DNA from: Clostridium sp. SY8519
GTDB lineage: Bacteria > Bacillota > Clostridia > Lachnospirales > Lachnospiraceae
Assembly (NCBI RefSeq): GCF_000270305.1
Contig: NC_015737.1
Coordinates: forward strand, 1,550,501-1,614,500
Direction of reading: 5' to 3'
DNA: 64,000 bases
The number at the start of each line of letters is the position of its first letter. The first letter of the stretch is position 1. Positions 54,269 through 62,663 of this stretch are shown here, piece after piece. A program made the position numbers and the translations under genes. The notes beneath the pieces were generated by a model that was not told the DNA's origin, made no database searches, and saw nothing but the letters and a program-made list of their open reading frames with translations.

Positions 54269-54315
54269 ACGGACGCAGTCTGACCCGGGAGGGGAAGGCT
54301 GCGTCCGTTTTTTTA
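54269..54315 (+). terminator. Terminator after the Old Yellow Enzyme gene
   Basis: ACGGACGCAG and CTGCGTCCGT form a ten-base stem, followed by TTTTTTT. Confidence 0.85.
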
Positions 54316-54505
54316 CGGCTGGCGCATCGGGGAAAAGGTATCTCATGCCGTTTTTGCTGGGGGGTTAGTGATACAAAAAGGGGGAAACAGGAAAGAAAAC
54401 AGACAAAACAGAAAAAACGGGATGAAAGACTATAAAATTACATGTTTCTGCCTGAAATATGATAAAATAAAAAAATAAACAACTATGAAATCGGAGCACC
54501 TGCCT

Positions 54506-56185
54506 ATGACCAATATTTTTACCAACGCCCGCCGGAAAATACTGATCTATGTGCTTTTATTTTTTGGCATTCTTTTCTATTCAAACATCTGGAGGATACT
54601 TTCGGAAAACATGGGTTTCCAGGGATCCCTGACGGCTTCCGGGTATATTGCGTTGCTGCTGTCATGGACCATCGGACTGCGCCGCCGGATTCTGGCACCG
54701 CCGATTCGCAGGAAGCTGATCGGATGCGCGGGGCTGATGATCGCCTGGATGTTTTTCCGGAACTGCAAATACGATTACTTTTCCCATCTTGAGACCCTGG
54801 ACCGCCAGATGTGGTACGCTTATTATATCCCGCTCATTTTGATTCCCCTGCTCTGCCTGCTGCTGGCACTGAGTATCGGGGAGGAGGATTCCTTTGTACC
54901 GCACCGGGCGAATCTGCTCTGGATACCGGCCTGCGCGCTTCTGGCCGGGATCCTGACCAATGATCTGCACCAGCAGGCCTTTCGTTTCCGGCCGGGTATG
55001 GCGCAGTGGAATACAGAGTACCGGTATGGGTGGCTGTACTTCTGCGCAGTGATCTGGATCGGATTTGTTTTAAGCGCAAGTGTGGTCATCCTGCTGCACA
55101 GGAGCCGGATCCGGCACAGCCGGCGGCAGCACCTGGTTCCTTTTTTATGGATTCTGGCGCTGGCGGTGTATTCCGTTTGCTATATCCGGGGACCGTTGTT
55201 TTTTTCCTGGCGCCTGATTCAGATGCCGGAGGCCTGCTGCAGTTTGTTTGTCGCGCTGATCGAAAGCTGTATTCTGATCGGCCTGATTCCGTCCAATCTG
55301 TCTTATGACAAATTTTTCGACGCCTCTTCGGTGGCGGCGCAGATTACGGACAGCGGGGGACAGGTGATGTATGTGTCGGAAACTGCCCGGTATCTGAATC
55401 CGATGGAAAAAAGGGAAGCGGCGGACAGCTGTATCTGGCTGGATGAGCATACCCAGCTGTGCGGCAAACGGATTGCCGGCGGCTGTGTGTACTGGGAAAA
55501 TGACCTGGAAATGATCCATCAGATTCGGGACGAGCTGGCGGAGATCCGGGAGAGCCTGTCTGGGGAGAAGGATCTGCTGGTGGCAGAGAATGAGATGAAA
55601 GAGCAGTGGGCGGCGCTGGAAGAACAGAACCGGCTCTATGATTCCATGCTGCAGATCTGCCGGCCCCAGATGAACGCCCTGGAAAAGCTGCTGGATGAGC
55701 TGGAGGAGGAGCATGACGGGGACGGATTTCAGCGCAGATTGGGCGAGGCCTGTATCTGTGCGGCTTACATCAAGCGGCGGAGCAATCTGTGCCTGCTGGA
55801 GGAAAGAGAAGAAGGGATTGCGGCCGAAGAACTGGCTCTGTGTTTCCGGGAATCCGCGGAATACCTGAATCTGTACGGAGCGGCAGCCTCGTTCCGTCTG
55901 CAGGGGAACAGCAGCTGCCGGAGCGCGTATGGGGGAGAATATTACGAATTTTTCCAGAGAACTGTGGAAGAAGTGCTGCCGGTATTGGCGGCGGTACTGA
56001 TCACGCTGACAGTAACGGAACAGGGGACGGAACTGCGGCTGAGTGTGGAACTGCTGGAAGACGGAAAGCTGTCTTCCGCCCTGTATCCGCTCAAACGGTA
56101 CGCGGCGGAAGGACTGTTTTTTACAGCAGAGGAAGAGGATGGTGTATATTATCTGAGCCTGAGCCGGAAAGGAGGGGGACGATGA
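54506..56185 (+). CDS. Membrane sensor protein resembling a degenerate histidine kinase
   Basis: About 559 residues. Seven or so helices fill the first 270 residues, a PAS-like linker follows (QITDSGGQVMYVSETARYL), then a coiled coil (LLVAENEMKEQWAALEEQNRLYDS). The last 170 residues have the layout of a kinase domain but no phospho-acceptor His, and no N, G1 or G2 boxes that I can see. It may sense and signal through the kinase encoded directly downstream, which overlaps its stop by four bases. ATG 54506 follows CGGAG; the ATG at 54485 has no binding site. Confidence 0.75.
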   Translation: MTNIFTNARRKILIYVLLFFGILFYSNIWRILSENMGFQGSLTASGYIALLLSWTIGLRRRILAPPIRRKLIGCAGLMIAWMFFRNCKYDYFSHLETLDRQMWYAYYIPLILIPLLCLLLALSIGEEDSFVPHRANLLWIPACALLAGILTNDLHQQAFRFRPGMAQWNTEYRYGWLYFCAVIWIGFVLSASVVILLHRSRIRHSRRQHLVPFLWILALAVYSVCYIRGPLFFSWRLIQMPEACCSLFVALIESCILIGLIPSNLSYDKFFDASSVAAQITDSGGQVMYVSETARYLNPMEKREAADSCIWLDEHTQLCGKRIAGGCVYWENDLEMIHQIRDELAEIRESLSGEKDLLVAENEMKEQWAALEEQNRLYDSMLQICRPQMNALEKLLDELEEEHDGDGFQRRLGEACICAAYIKRRSNLCLLEEREEGIAAEELALCFRESAEYLNLYGAAASFRLQGNSSCRSAYGGEYYEFFQRTVEEVLPVLAAVLITLTVTEQGTELRLSVELLEDGKLSSALYPLKRYAAEGLFFTAEEEDGVYYLSLSRKGGGR

Positions 56186-57468
56186 CCGTATATCGGGAAC
56201 TGCATCCGCTTCTGCACGGGCTGCTGCCGGTGATTCTGATGGTGATCACACAGCTGGCGCTGGTCTGTGTGATGATTGCCTTCCGGGACAGACATCAGAG
56301 GAAGGTACGGCTCTTCTGTCTGGGCCTTTTCGGCCTGGCGGCAGGTTTTCAGCTTGTCTGCATGCGCATGGAGTGGAAACTTTACGACAAAACAAGGGAA
56401 TATGCCGGTGAAGCCCCGGCGGTCTTCCTGGCGGGACTCCTGATTGCTCTGGCGGTGCTCCTGATTTTGGAAATGAGGTATCTGCAGCGGTGGCACCGCA
56501 GTCATATTACGCAGGAGTCCATACAGGAAAGCATTAATTACCTTCCGGTGGGACTGTGTTTCTACGGCGCGGACGGAAGGGTTTTTCTGGTGAATTACCA
56601 GATGAAAGAACTGTGCCGGCGGATCTGCGGAGAGGAGCTGACCAACGGGATACATTTCTGGGAGTGCCTGCGTCAGACGGGAGAACACCCGATTCTGCGT
56701 ATGCCGGACGGAACGGTGTACAGTTTTACCAGAAGAATCCGCAGCAGGGGCTATCCGGTCTGTGAACTGAAGGCGATGGATGTGACCCGGCAGTATGAAC
56801 TCAGTATGGAAATCGCGGAAGAAAACAAAATGTTGGAGGCCATGAATGAACGGCTGCAGATCTACGGGGAAACGGTGGAAGCCGTCGCCCGGGAGCGGGA
56901 AATGCTGGAGGCCAGAATCCACATCCACGACAGCCTGGGGCAGCTGCTTTTAGCGGCCAGATATGTGCTGCAGCATCCGGAAATCGAGAGGGAAGAGCAG
57001 CGCCGGCAGCTGGTGACTCTGTGGCAGCAGAACCTGGGCATGCTCTGGAAGGGAGATCCGCCCGCGCAGGATGCCTATGAAGATCTGGCAGACATAGCGG
57101 AAACCGTGGGTGTCAGCATTTTTTATGACGGAAGCCTGCCGCCGGAAGACAGTCGGGAAGGTCGGGTTTTAGCCAGAATCATCCATGAGTGTCTGACCAA
57201 TACAGTATCCCATGCGGATGGCACCGAGCTCTATGTCCGGATAAGATCCCGGGGAGACGGGCTGCATGTGACCTGCCGCAACAACGGGAAGCCGCCGGAA
57301 GGTCCCATTCGGGAAGGGGGCGGTCTGTCCGGCGTGCGCGGAAGCGTGGAAGGAATCGGCGGAACCCTGGAGATTGCCTCGGCACCGGAGTTTCAGCTGA
57401 CCGCTTTTTTGCCCGCGTATGCGGGCGGCAGCAGAGGGAGAAAAGGATGGAGAAATACAAGGTGTTAG
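56182..57468 (+). CDS. DesK/NarX-type sensor histidine kinase with PAS domain
   Basis: A 428-residue kinase. Three helices occupy about 1-105, a PAS domain lies at about 118-210 (LPVGLCFYGADGRVFLVNY), then a dimerisation helix with the phospho-acceptor His in ARIHIHDSLGQLLLAARY, and a HATPase domain with IIHECLTNTVSHA and GGGLSGVRGSVEGIGG. This is the HisKA_3 class that pairs with LuxR-type regulators, as found immediately downstream. AAAGGAGG lies before the ATG; the frame is open far upstream, but only as shadow coding. Confidence 0.9.
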   Translation: MTVYRELHPLLHGLLPVILMVITQLALVCVMIAFRDRHQRKVRLFCLGLFGLAAGFQLVCMRMEWKLYDKTREYAGEAPAVFLAGLLIALAVLLILEMRYLQRWHRSHITQESIQESINYLPVGLCFYGADGRVFLVNYQMKELCRRICGEELTNGIHFWECLRQTGEHPILRMPDGTVYSFTRRIRSRGYPVCELKAMDVTRQYELSMEIAEENKMLEAMNERLQIYGETVEAVAREREMLEARIHIHDSLGQLLLAARYVLQHPEIEREEQRRQLVTLWQQNLGMLWKGDPPAQDAYEDLADIAETVGVSIFYDGSLPPEDSREGRVLARIIHECLTNTVSHADGTELYVRIRSRGDGLHVTCRNNGKPPEGPIREGGGLSGVRGSVEGIGGTLEIASAPEFQLTAFLPAYAGGSRGRKGWRNTRC

Positions 57469-58091
57469 TGGTAGAAGACCAGGCGATGCCCCGGCATTTG
57501 TTTGAACTGTTTATCGAACAGTCGGAGCGGTATCAGCTGGTGAAAAGTCTGGAAAGCGCGGAACTGGCGGATATTTACTGCCTGAAGAACCCGGTGGACC
57601 TGATTTTGATGGATGTACTTACAAAAAACGGATCCAGCGGTCTGAAAGCGGCGGAACGGATCAAACGAAAAAAACCGGGCATCCGGATCATTATTGTGAC
57701 GTCCATGCCGGAATATTCCTGGATGGAGCGGGCCAGAAGCATCGGCGTGGAGAGCTTCTGGTACAAGGATATCAGCAAAGAGCCCATTCTGTCTCTGATG
57801 GACCGGACCATGGCAGGCGAATCCGTATATCCGGACGCGCCGCCGGAGGTGGAAATCGGATTAACCACCAGCGCCAGCTTCAGCGTACGGGAACTGGAGA
57901 TTCTCCGGGAGATGACGGGAGGATACAAAAATTCAGAGATCGCCGAGCATCTGTATCTGTCGGTCAATACTGTGAAAAAATATATTCAGTGCATGCTGGA
58001 CAAGACCGGATTTCATACCAGGACGGAACTGGCGGTAAAGGCCAGGGAACATGGCCTGGTCATTATTGACAAGGAATGGCTGGATGAGTAA
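57447..58091 (+). CDS. NarL/FixJ-family response regulator
   Basis: A 214-residue regulator. The receiver domain (1-120) has VVEDQAMP, the phospho-acceptor Asp in DLILMDVLTKN and the WYKDIS Lys; the C-terminal LuxR helix-turn-helix (about 145-210) reads LEILREMTGGYKNSEIAEHL then SVNTVKKYIQCML. The start overlaps the kinase gene by 22 bases and follows GAGGGAG. With the two sensor genes upstream it forms one operon. The likely target is the symporter at 58213, whose promoter lies directly downstream. Confidence 0.92.
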   Translation: MEKYKVLVVEDQAMPRHLFELFIEQSERYQLVKSLESAELADIYCLKNPVDLILMDVLTKNGSSGLKAAERIKRKKPGIRIIIVTSMPEYSWMERARSIGVESFWYKDISKEPILSLMDRTMAGESVYPDAPPEVEIGLTTSASFSVRELEILREMTGGYKNSEIAEHLYLSVNTVKKYIQCMLDKTGFHTRTELAVKAREHGLVIIDKEWLDE

Positions 58092-58145
58092 TATAAAAAT
58101 GCTGTGTATAAAATGATGTACATTGCGTGGAAAAGTTGAATTTTC

Positions 58146-58174
58146 TTGTCTGCAGATTGCCTGCATGGTAAAAT
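58146..58174 (+). promoter_or_regulatory. Sigma-A promoter of the symporter gene
   Basis: TTGTCT and TAAAAT are 17 bases apart, about 40 bases before the ATG at 58213. Confidence 0.6.
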
Positions 58175-58212
58175 AGTTCGTCATGTATATAAATAAGAAA
58201 GGTAAGCAATCT

Positions 58213-59466
58213 ATGGAAGAAAAGAAAAAGCAGAAAAAGAAAATGCCCCTGGCAGGCCAGATTTTTATCGCGCTGGTTCTTGCCATTGTTGTAGGACTTC
58301 TGATTCAGAGTCAGGCAGGTTTTGCCAATACGTATATCAAGCCGTTTGGTACGATCTTTCTGAATCTGGTCAAATTCATTGTCGTGCCGATCGTTCTGTT
58401 CTCCATTATGGCAGGCGTAGTATCCATGAAAGATATCAAGACCGTAGGCGCCATCGGCGGTTCATCGCTGGTATATTACTTCTGTACCACGGCGTTTGCC
58501 ACCATCATCGGCCTGTTTGTGGCGAACCTGTTCAAAAGCCACTTTCCGGCACTGGCTGTGTCAAATCTGAAATATACCGCGCCGGAGAAGGTGTCGGCGA
58601 TGGATACCATTGTCAATATTTTCCCTTCAAACTTTATCACGCCGATGTCTGAGGCAAATATGCTGCAGGTAATTGTCATGGCGCTGATTATCGGATTTGC
58701 CATTATTCTGGTAGGGGAAAAAGCGCAGCTGGTAGTCAAGGGCGTCAATGCGCTGAACGAAGTGTTCATGAAGTGCATGGAGATGATCCTGAAGCTGTCA
58801 CCGATCGGTGTCTTCTGCCTCCTGTGCCCGGTTGTGGCGGAGAACGGGGCGACGATCATCGGATCCCTGGCCAAGGTCCTTTTGGCGGCCTATATCTGCT
58901 ACGTGCTGCATGCAGCGATTGTATACTCGATTGCAGTGCGGACCATGGGCGGAATGAGCCCGCTGAAGTTCTTCAGGGGCATGCTGCCGGCAATGTTATT
59001 TGCCTTTTCTTCCGCATCTTCGGTCGGCACACTGCCGCTGAACCTGGAGTGTACCGAGAAACTGGGCGCAAGAAAGGAAGTGGCAACCTTTGTCCTTCCG
59101 CTGGGCGCCACGATCAATATGGACGGAACGGCCATCTACCAGGGTGTGTGCGCGATCTTTATCGCTTCCTGTTATGGAATTCACCTGACACCCTCCCAGA
59201 TGGTGACCATTGTTCTGACTGCTACGCTGGCATCTGTCGGTACCGCCGGAGTTCCGGGGGCAGGTATGGTCATGCTGGCCATGGTGCTGACATCCGTGGG
59301 ACTTCCGGTAGACGGAATCGCGCTGGTGGCAGGCATCGACCGTGTCTTTGACATGGGACGCACCACCGTCAACATCACCGGAGACGCCTCCTGCGTCATG
59401 GTGGTCAGCAATCTGCAGAACAGGCGGGAAGCCAGAAAAGCGGCCAGACTGGCCAAAGAAAGCTGA
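58213..59466 (+). CDS. Dicarboxylate/amino acid:cation symporter (DAACS family)
   Basis: A 417-residue carrier related to glutamate/aspartate and C4-dicarboxylate transporters. It has the serine-rich re-entrant loop SSASSVGTLPLN, the cation-binding NMDGTAIYQGVCAIF motif and GVPGAGMVMLAMVL. The N-terminus is Lys-rich (EEKKKQKKKM). AAAGGT lies before the ATG at 58213; an upstream ATG at 58183 has no site. It follows a three-gene two-component system, which probably senses the same C4 acid or amino acid. Confidence 0.93.
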   Translation: MEEKKKQKKKMPLAGQIFIALVLAIVVGLLIQSQAGFANTYIKPFGTIFLNLVKFIVVPIVLFSIMAGVVSMKDIKTVGAIGGSSLVYYFCTTAFATIIGLFVANLFKSHFPALAVSNLKYTAPEKVSAMDTIVNIFPSNFITPMSEANMLQVIVMALIIGFAIILVGEKAQLVVKGVNALNEVFMKCMEMILKLSPIGVFCLLCPVVAENGATIIGSLAKVLLAAYICYVLHAAIVYSIAVRTMGGMSPLKFFRGMLPAMLFAFSSASSVGTLPLNLECTEKLGARKEVATFVLPLGATINMDGTAIYQGVCAIFIASCYGIHLTPSQMVTIVLTATLASVGTAGVPGAGMVMLAMVLTSVGLPVDGIALVAGIDRVFDMGRTTVNITGDASCVMVVSNLQNRREARKAARLAKES

Positions 59467-59510
59467 TCCGGAGCAAAAATCCGGAGATAGAAAAGGAGCA
59501 GTGAATTTTT

Positions 59511-60638
59511 ATGCAAGAACCATCAAAAGTATATTTTACTGATTTCAGAACCCGGCTGGGGGTTTCCCTGACAGAGAAGCTGCAGCGCCTGATGCGGCAG
59601 GCCGGGTTTGACCGCATCGACATGGAAGGCAAGTTTGCAGCCATCAAGATGCATTTCGGCGAACTGGGCAACCTGGCGTTCCTGCGTCCTAATTACGCGA
59701 AAGCAGTGGCAGATCTGGTAAAGGAAAATGGGGGCATCCCCTTCCTGACCGACTGCAACACCCTGTATCCCGGCAGCAGGAAACATGCCCTGGAGCATCT
59801 GGACTGCGCCAATTTAAACGGATTCAATCCGATCTCCACCGGATGCCAGATCATCATCGGGGACGGGCTCCGGGGAACGGATGACGTAGAGGTACCGGTG
59901 CCAAACGGTGAATACTGCAAAACCGCCCGGATCGGCCATGCGGTTATGGACGCGGATATCCTGATTTCCCTGACCCATTTCAAGGGCCATGAGCAGACCG
60001 GATTCGGCGGAGCGATTAAAAACATCGGGATGGGCTGCGGCAGCCGCGCCGGCAAGATGGCACAGCACAGCAGCGGCCAGCCCCATGTGGAGGAAGAGAG
60101 CTGCCGCGGCTGTGAACGCTGCGCGCGGGAGTGCGGATCCGACGCCATTTCCTACAGCAGCCACAAAGCCTGGATTGATCCGGAGCGCTGTGTGGGCTGC
60201 GGAAGGTGTCTCGGGGCCTGCGCCTTTGACGCAATTGTGAACAACAACATGGACGCGCCCCAGCTGTTAGGCCGGAAAATGGCGGAATACACCGCGGCTG
60301 TGGTCAGCGGACGTCCCTGCTTCCATGTAAGCCTGATTCAGGATGTATCCCCCAACTGTGACTGCCATGGAGAAAATGACGCGCCGATTCTGCCGGATAT
60401 CGGTATGCTGGCGTCCTTTGATCCGGTCGCCCTGGACCAGGCCTGTGTGGATCTGTGTCAGCAGGCGGCGCCGATCCGCAACAGCCAGCTGGGAGATAAT
60501 ATGGCCAGTCCGCAGTTCCATGATCATCATGACGTATTTCTGAACAGCAATCCGAATACCGCATGGAAGGAAACCCTGGAGCATGCGGAGAAGATCGGCA
60601 TCGGCAGCCGGAAGTACGAACTGGTAACCATGCGGTAA
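59511..60638 (+). CDS. DUF362 protein with two [4Fe-4S] ferredoxin motifs
   Basis: A 375-residue Fe-S protein. The DUF362 part shows IKMHFGELGNLAFLRPNYAKAV, LTHFKGHEQTGFGGAIKNIGMGCGSRAGK and later SFDPVALDQACVDLC. Inserted at about 198-240 are two classical CxxCxxCxxxC clusters, CRGCERCARECGS and CVGCGRCLGACAF. AGGAG precedes the ATG. It lies 45 bases after the symporter and 190 before the hydrogenase operon. Its role is not established; electron transfer is likely. Confidence 0.88.
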   Translation: MQEPSKVYFTDFRTRLGVSLTEKLQRLMRQAGFDRIDMEGKFAAIKMHFGELGNLAFLRPNYAKAVADLVKENGGIPFLTDCNTLYPGSRKHALEHLDCANLNGFNPISTGCQIIIGDGLRGTDDVEVPVPNGEYCKTARIGHAVMDADILISLTHFKGHEQTGFGGAIKNIGMGCGSRAGKMAQHSSGQPHVEEESCRGCERCARECGSDAISYSSHKAWIDPERCVGCGRCLGACAFDAIVNNNMDAPQLLGRKMAEYTAAVVSGRPCFHVSLIQDVSPNCDCHGENDAPILPDIGMLASFDPVALDQACVDLCQQAAPIRNSQLGDNMASPQFHDHHDVFLNSNPNTAWKETLEHAEKIGIGSRKYELVTMR

Positions 60639-60680
60639 GACGCAGAAGCGCCCGCGGATACAGATAAAAAGCAGACAGAA

Positions 60681-60717
60681 TGTTATGCTGCAGAAACCTG
60701 TGGCATAACATTTTTTT
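60681..60717 (+). terminator. Terminator after the DUF362-ferredoxin gene
   Basis: TGTTATGC and GCATAACA form the stem and seven T follow. A chance TGGCAT within it is not a promoter. Confidence 0.85.
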
Positions 60718-60750
60718 AGCAGATAAAACAAAAAGTTGTATTCAAATAAG

Positions 60751-60779
60751 TACACAAATAACAAATAATCTGCTATACT
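60751..60779 (+). promoter_or_regulatory. Sigma-A promoter of the hydrogenase operon
   Basis: TACACA and TATACT are 17 bases apart, with TGC before the -10, about 50 bases before the ATG at 60831. Confidence 0.6.
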
Positions 60780-60830
60780 AACTTTATGTAAGGAAAAGCC
60801 CGTTTTTTTGGAAAAAGGAGAAGGGAAGAA

Positions 60831-62663
60831 ATGAGCAGACTAACGATAGTTACGAAAAACAAAGCTCAGGAAACCGTGGAAGAACTGTACAAGGATCTTG
60901 AGCGGAGAATCGTGGCCAGCCAGCCGGGGCTTTGTCCGGTGGAACTGACCTCCGCGTTTCTGCACATGAGTCATGCGCAGTCCTGCGGCAAGTGCGTGCC
61001 GTGCCGTGTCGGCCTGGAACGCCTGGAAGAGCTGGTGAATCAGGTTCTGGATCACAAGGCGGATATGGGGACGCTGAAACAGATCGAGAAGACCGCGGAA
61101 GTGATTTTTACCACTTCGGACTGTGCCATCGGATATGAAGCCGCGCGGATGGTCCTGAAGGGAATCCGCGGATTCCGGGAAGACTTTGAGGAGCATGTAC
61201 AGAAGGGCAGATGCCGGATGATGACCAGAGAACCGGTGCCGTGCCAGTCTCTGTGTCCTGCCCATGTCAATGTGCCGGGATATATCGCGCTGATTCACGA
61301 GGGAAGATATTCCGACGCGGTGAATCTGATTCGTCAGGACAATCCGCTTCCGGCAGTCTGCGGACTGATCTGCGAGCATCCCTGCGAAGCCCGCTGCCGG
61401 CGCTCGCTGGTGGATGACGCCATCAATATCCGCGGCCTGAAGCGCTACGCAGTGGAGCACGAAGGCGAGATCCGCATTCCGGACAAAGCAGAGCAGACCG
61501 GCAAAAAGATCGCCGTGATCGGCGGCGGCCCGGCAGGTCTGTCCGCAGCCTATTATCTGTCCCTGATGGGACACGAAGTCATGGTCTACGAGCAGCGGAA
61601 GCAGCTGGGCGGCATGCTGCGCTACGGCATTCCGGCGTACCGGCTGCCCCGGGAGATTCTGGATAAGGAGATTGACGCCCTGCAGCTGTCCGGTTTCCAG
61701 ACAAAGACCAACGTAAGTATCGGCAAGGACATTTCCCTGTCCCGGTTAAAAGAGCAGTATGATGCCCTCTATATTGCCATCGGCGCTCATCAGGACCGAA
61801 AGATCGGCATTGAAGGGGAAGACGCGGAAGGCGTGATCTCCGCGGTGGAGATGCTGCGTTCCATCGGCGACAGCTTCCCCATGGATTTCACGGGAATGGA
61901 CATCGTCGTCGTAGGCGGCGGCAATGTGGCCATGGATGTGGCCCGCTCAGCAGTGCGCCTGGGCGCCAAGTCTGTCCGGGTGGCATATCGGAGAAGAAAG
62001 AACGATATGACCGCGCTGGAAGAGGAAATCGAAGGAGCTATCGCGGACGGTGTGGAGATCCGCGGCATGAACGCGCCGATTCGCATCGAAAAGGACGCGG
62101 ACGGACGGGTAGCCGCGCTCTGGGTACAGCCGCAGAAAGTGGGCGCCATTTCCAAGGGCCGTCCCGCGCCGGATGCGGCAGCCAAGCCGGAGGAGCGCTG
62201 GGCCTGTGACCGGGTGCTGGTTGCCATCGGCCAGGGTATTGATTCCAGCGCCTTCCAGGAATTCGGCATTCCGTTCCACCGCGGAACCATTGACGCGCTG
62301 GAGTCCGCGGATGTCAAGGACGCGGAAGGCATCTTCGCCGGCGGCGACTGTGTCACCGGACCGGCTACCGTTATTCAGGCCATCGCGGGCGGCAAGGTGG
62401 CAGCAGTGAATATTGACGAATATCTGGGCTTCGAGCATGAAATCCGGAACGAAATCGAACTGCCGCCGGTACATCTGAATGACAACGAACCCCATGGACG
62501 TGTGGAACTGATCGAACGTCCGGCAGCCGAGCGGATCCATGACTTCTGTCTGATGGAATGCTCCATGTCTGATGAAGAAGCCCATCAGGAATCCGGCCGC
62601 TGTCTGCACTGTGATCATTTCGGCTATGGTATTTTTAAGGGAGGGGAAGCAAACGTATGGTAA
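60831..62663 (+). CDS. NuoF-like [4Fe-4S] domain fused to GltD-type FAD/NAD(P) oxidoreductase
   Basis: A 610-residue fusion. The first 110 residues are the C-terminal Fe-S domain of NuoF (SCGKCVPCRVGLERLEEL, then TSDCAIGYEA), without its FMN-binding part. A GltD-type region follows with linker cysteines (CQSLCPAHVNVPGY, CGLICEHPCEARCRR), the FAD motif IAVIGGGPAGLSAAYYLS and the NAD(P) motif IVVVGGGNVAMDVARSAVRLG. A C-terminal CLHCDHF may hold a further metal. It overlaps the hydrogenase gene by seven bases. It probably passes electrons between NAD(P)H, ferredoxin and hydrogenase; bifurcation is possible. GGAGAAGGGAAG precedes the ATG. Confidence 0.88.
   Translation: MSRLTIVTKNKAQETVEELYKDLERRIVASQPGLCPVELTSAFLHMSHAQSCGKCVPCRVGLERLEELVNQVLDHKADMGTLKQIEKTAEVIFTTSDCAIGYEAARMVLKGIRGFREDFEEHVQKGRCRMMTREPVPCQSLCPAHVNVPGYIALIHEGRYSDAVNLIRQDNPLPAVCGLICEHPCEARCRRSLVDDAINIRGLKRYAVEHEGEIRIPDKAEQTGKKIAVIGGGPAGLSAAYYLSLMGHEVMVYEQRKQLGGMLRYGIPAYRLPREILDKEIDALQLSGFQTKTNVSIGKDISLSRLKEQYDALYIAIGAHQDRKIGIEGEDAEGVISAVEMLRSIGDSFPMDFTGMDIVVVGGGNVAMDVARSAVRLGAKSVRVAYRRRKNDMTALEEEIEGAIADGVEIRGMNAPIRIEKDADGRVAALWVQPQKVGAISKGRPAPDAAAKPEERWACDRVLVAIGQGIDSSAFQEFGIPFHRGTIDALESADVKDAEGIFAGGDCVTGPATVIQAIAGGKVAAVNIDEYLGFEHEIRNEIELPPVHLNDNEPHGRVELIERPAAERIHDFCLMECSMSDEEAHQESGRCLHCDHFGYGIFKGGEANVW

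Noticed and set aside
60702..60717. TGGCAT followed by a T tract, resembling a -24 box
   Set aside because: It is the right arm of the terminator at 60681-60717 and lacks the GC of the -12 element.
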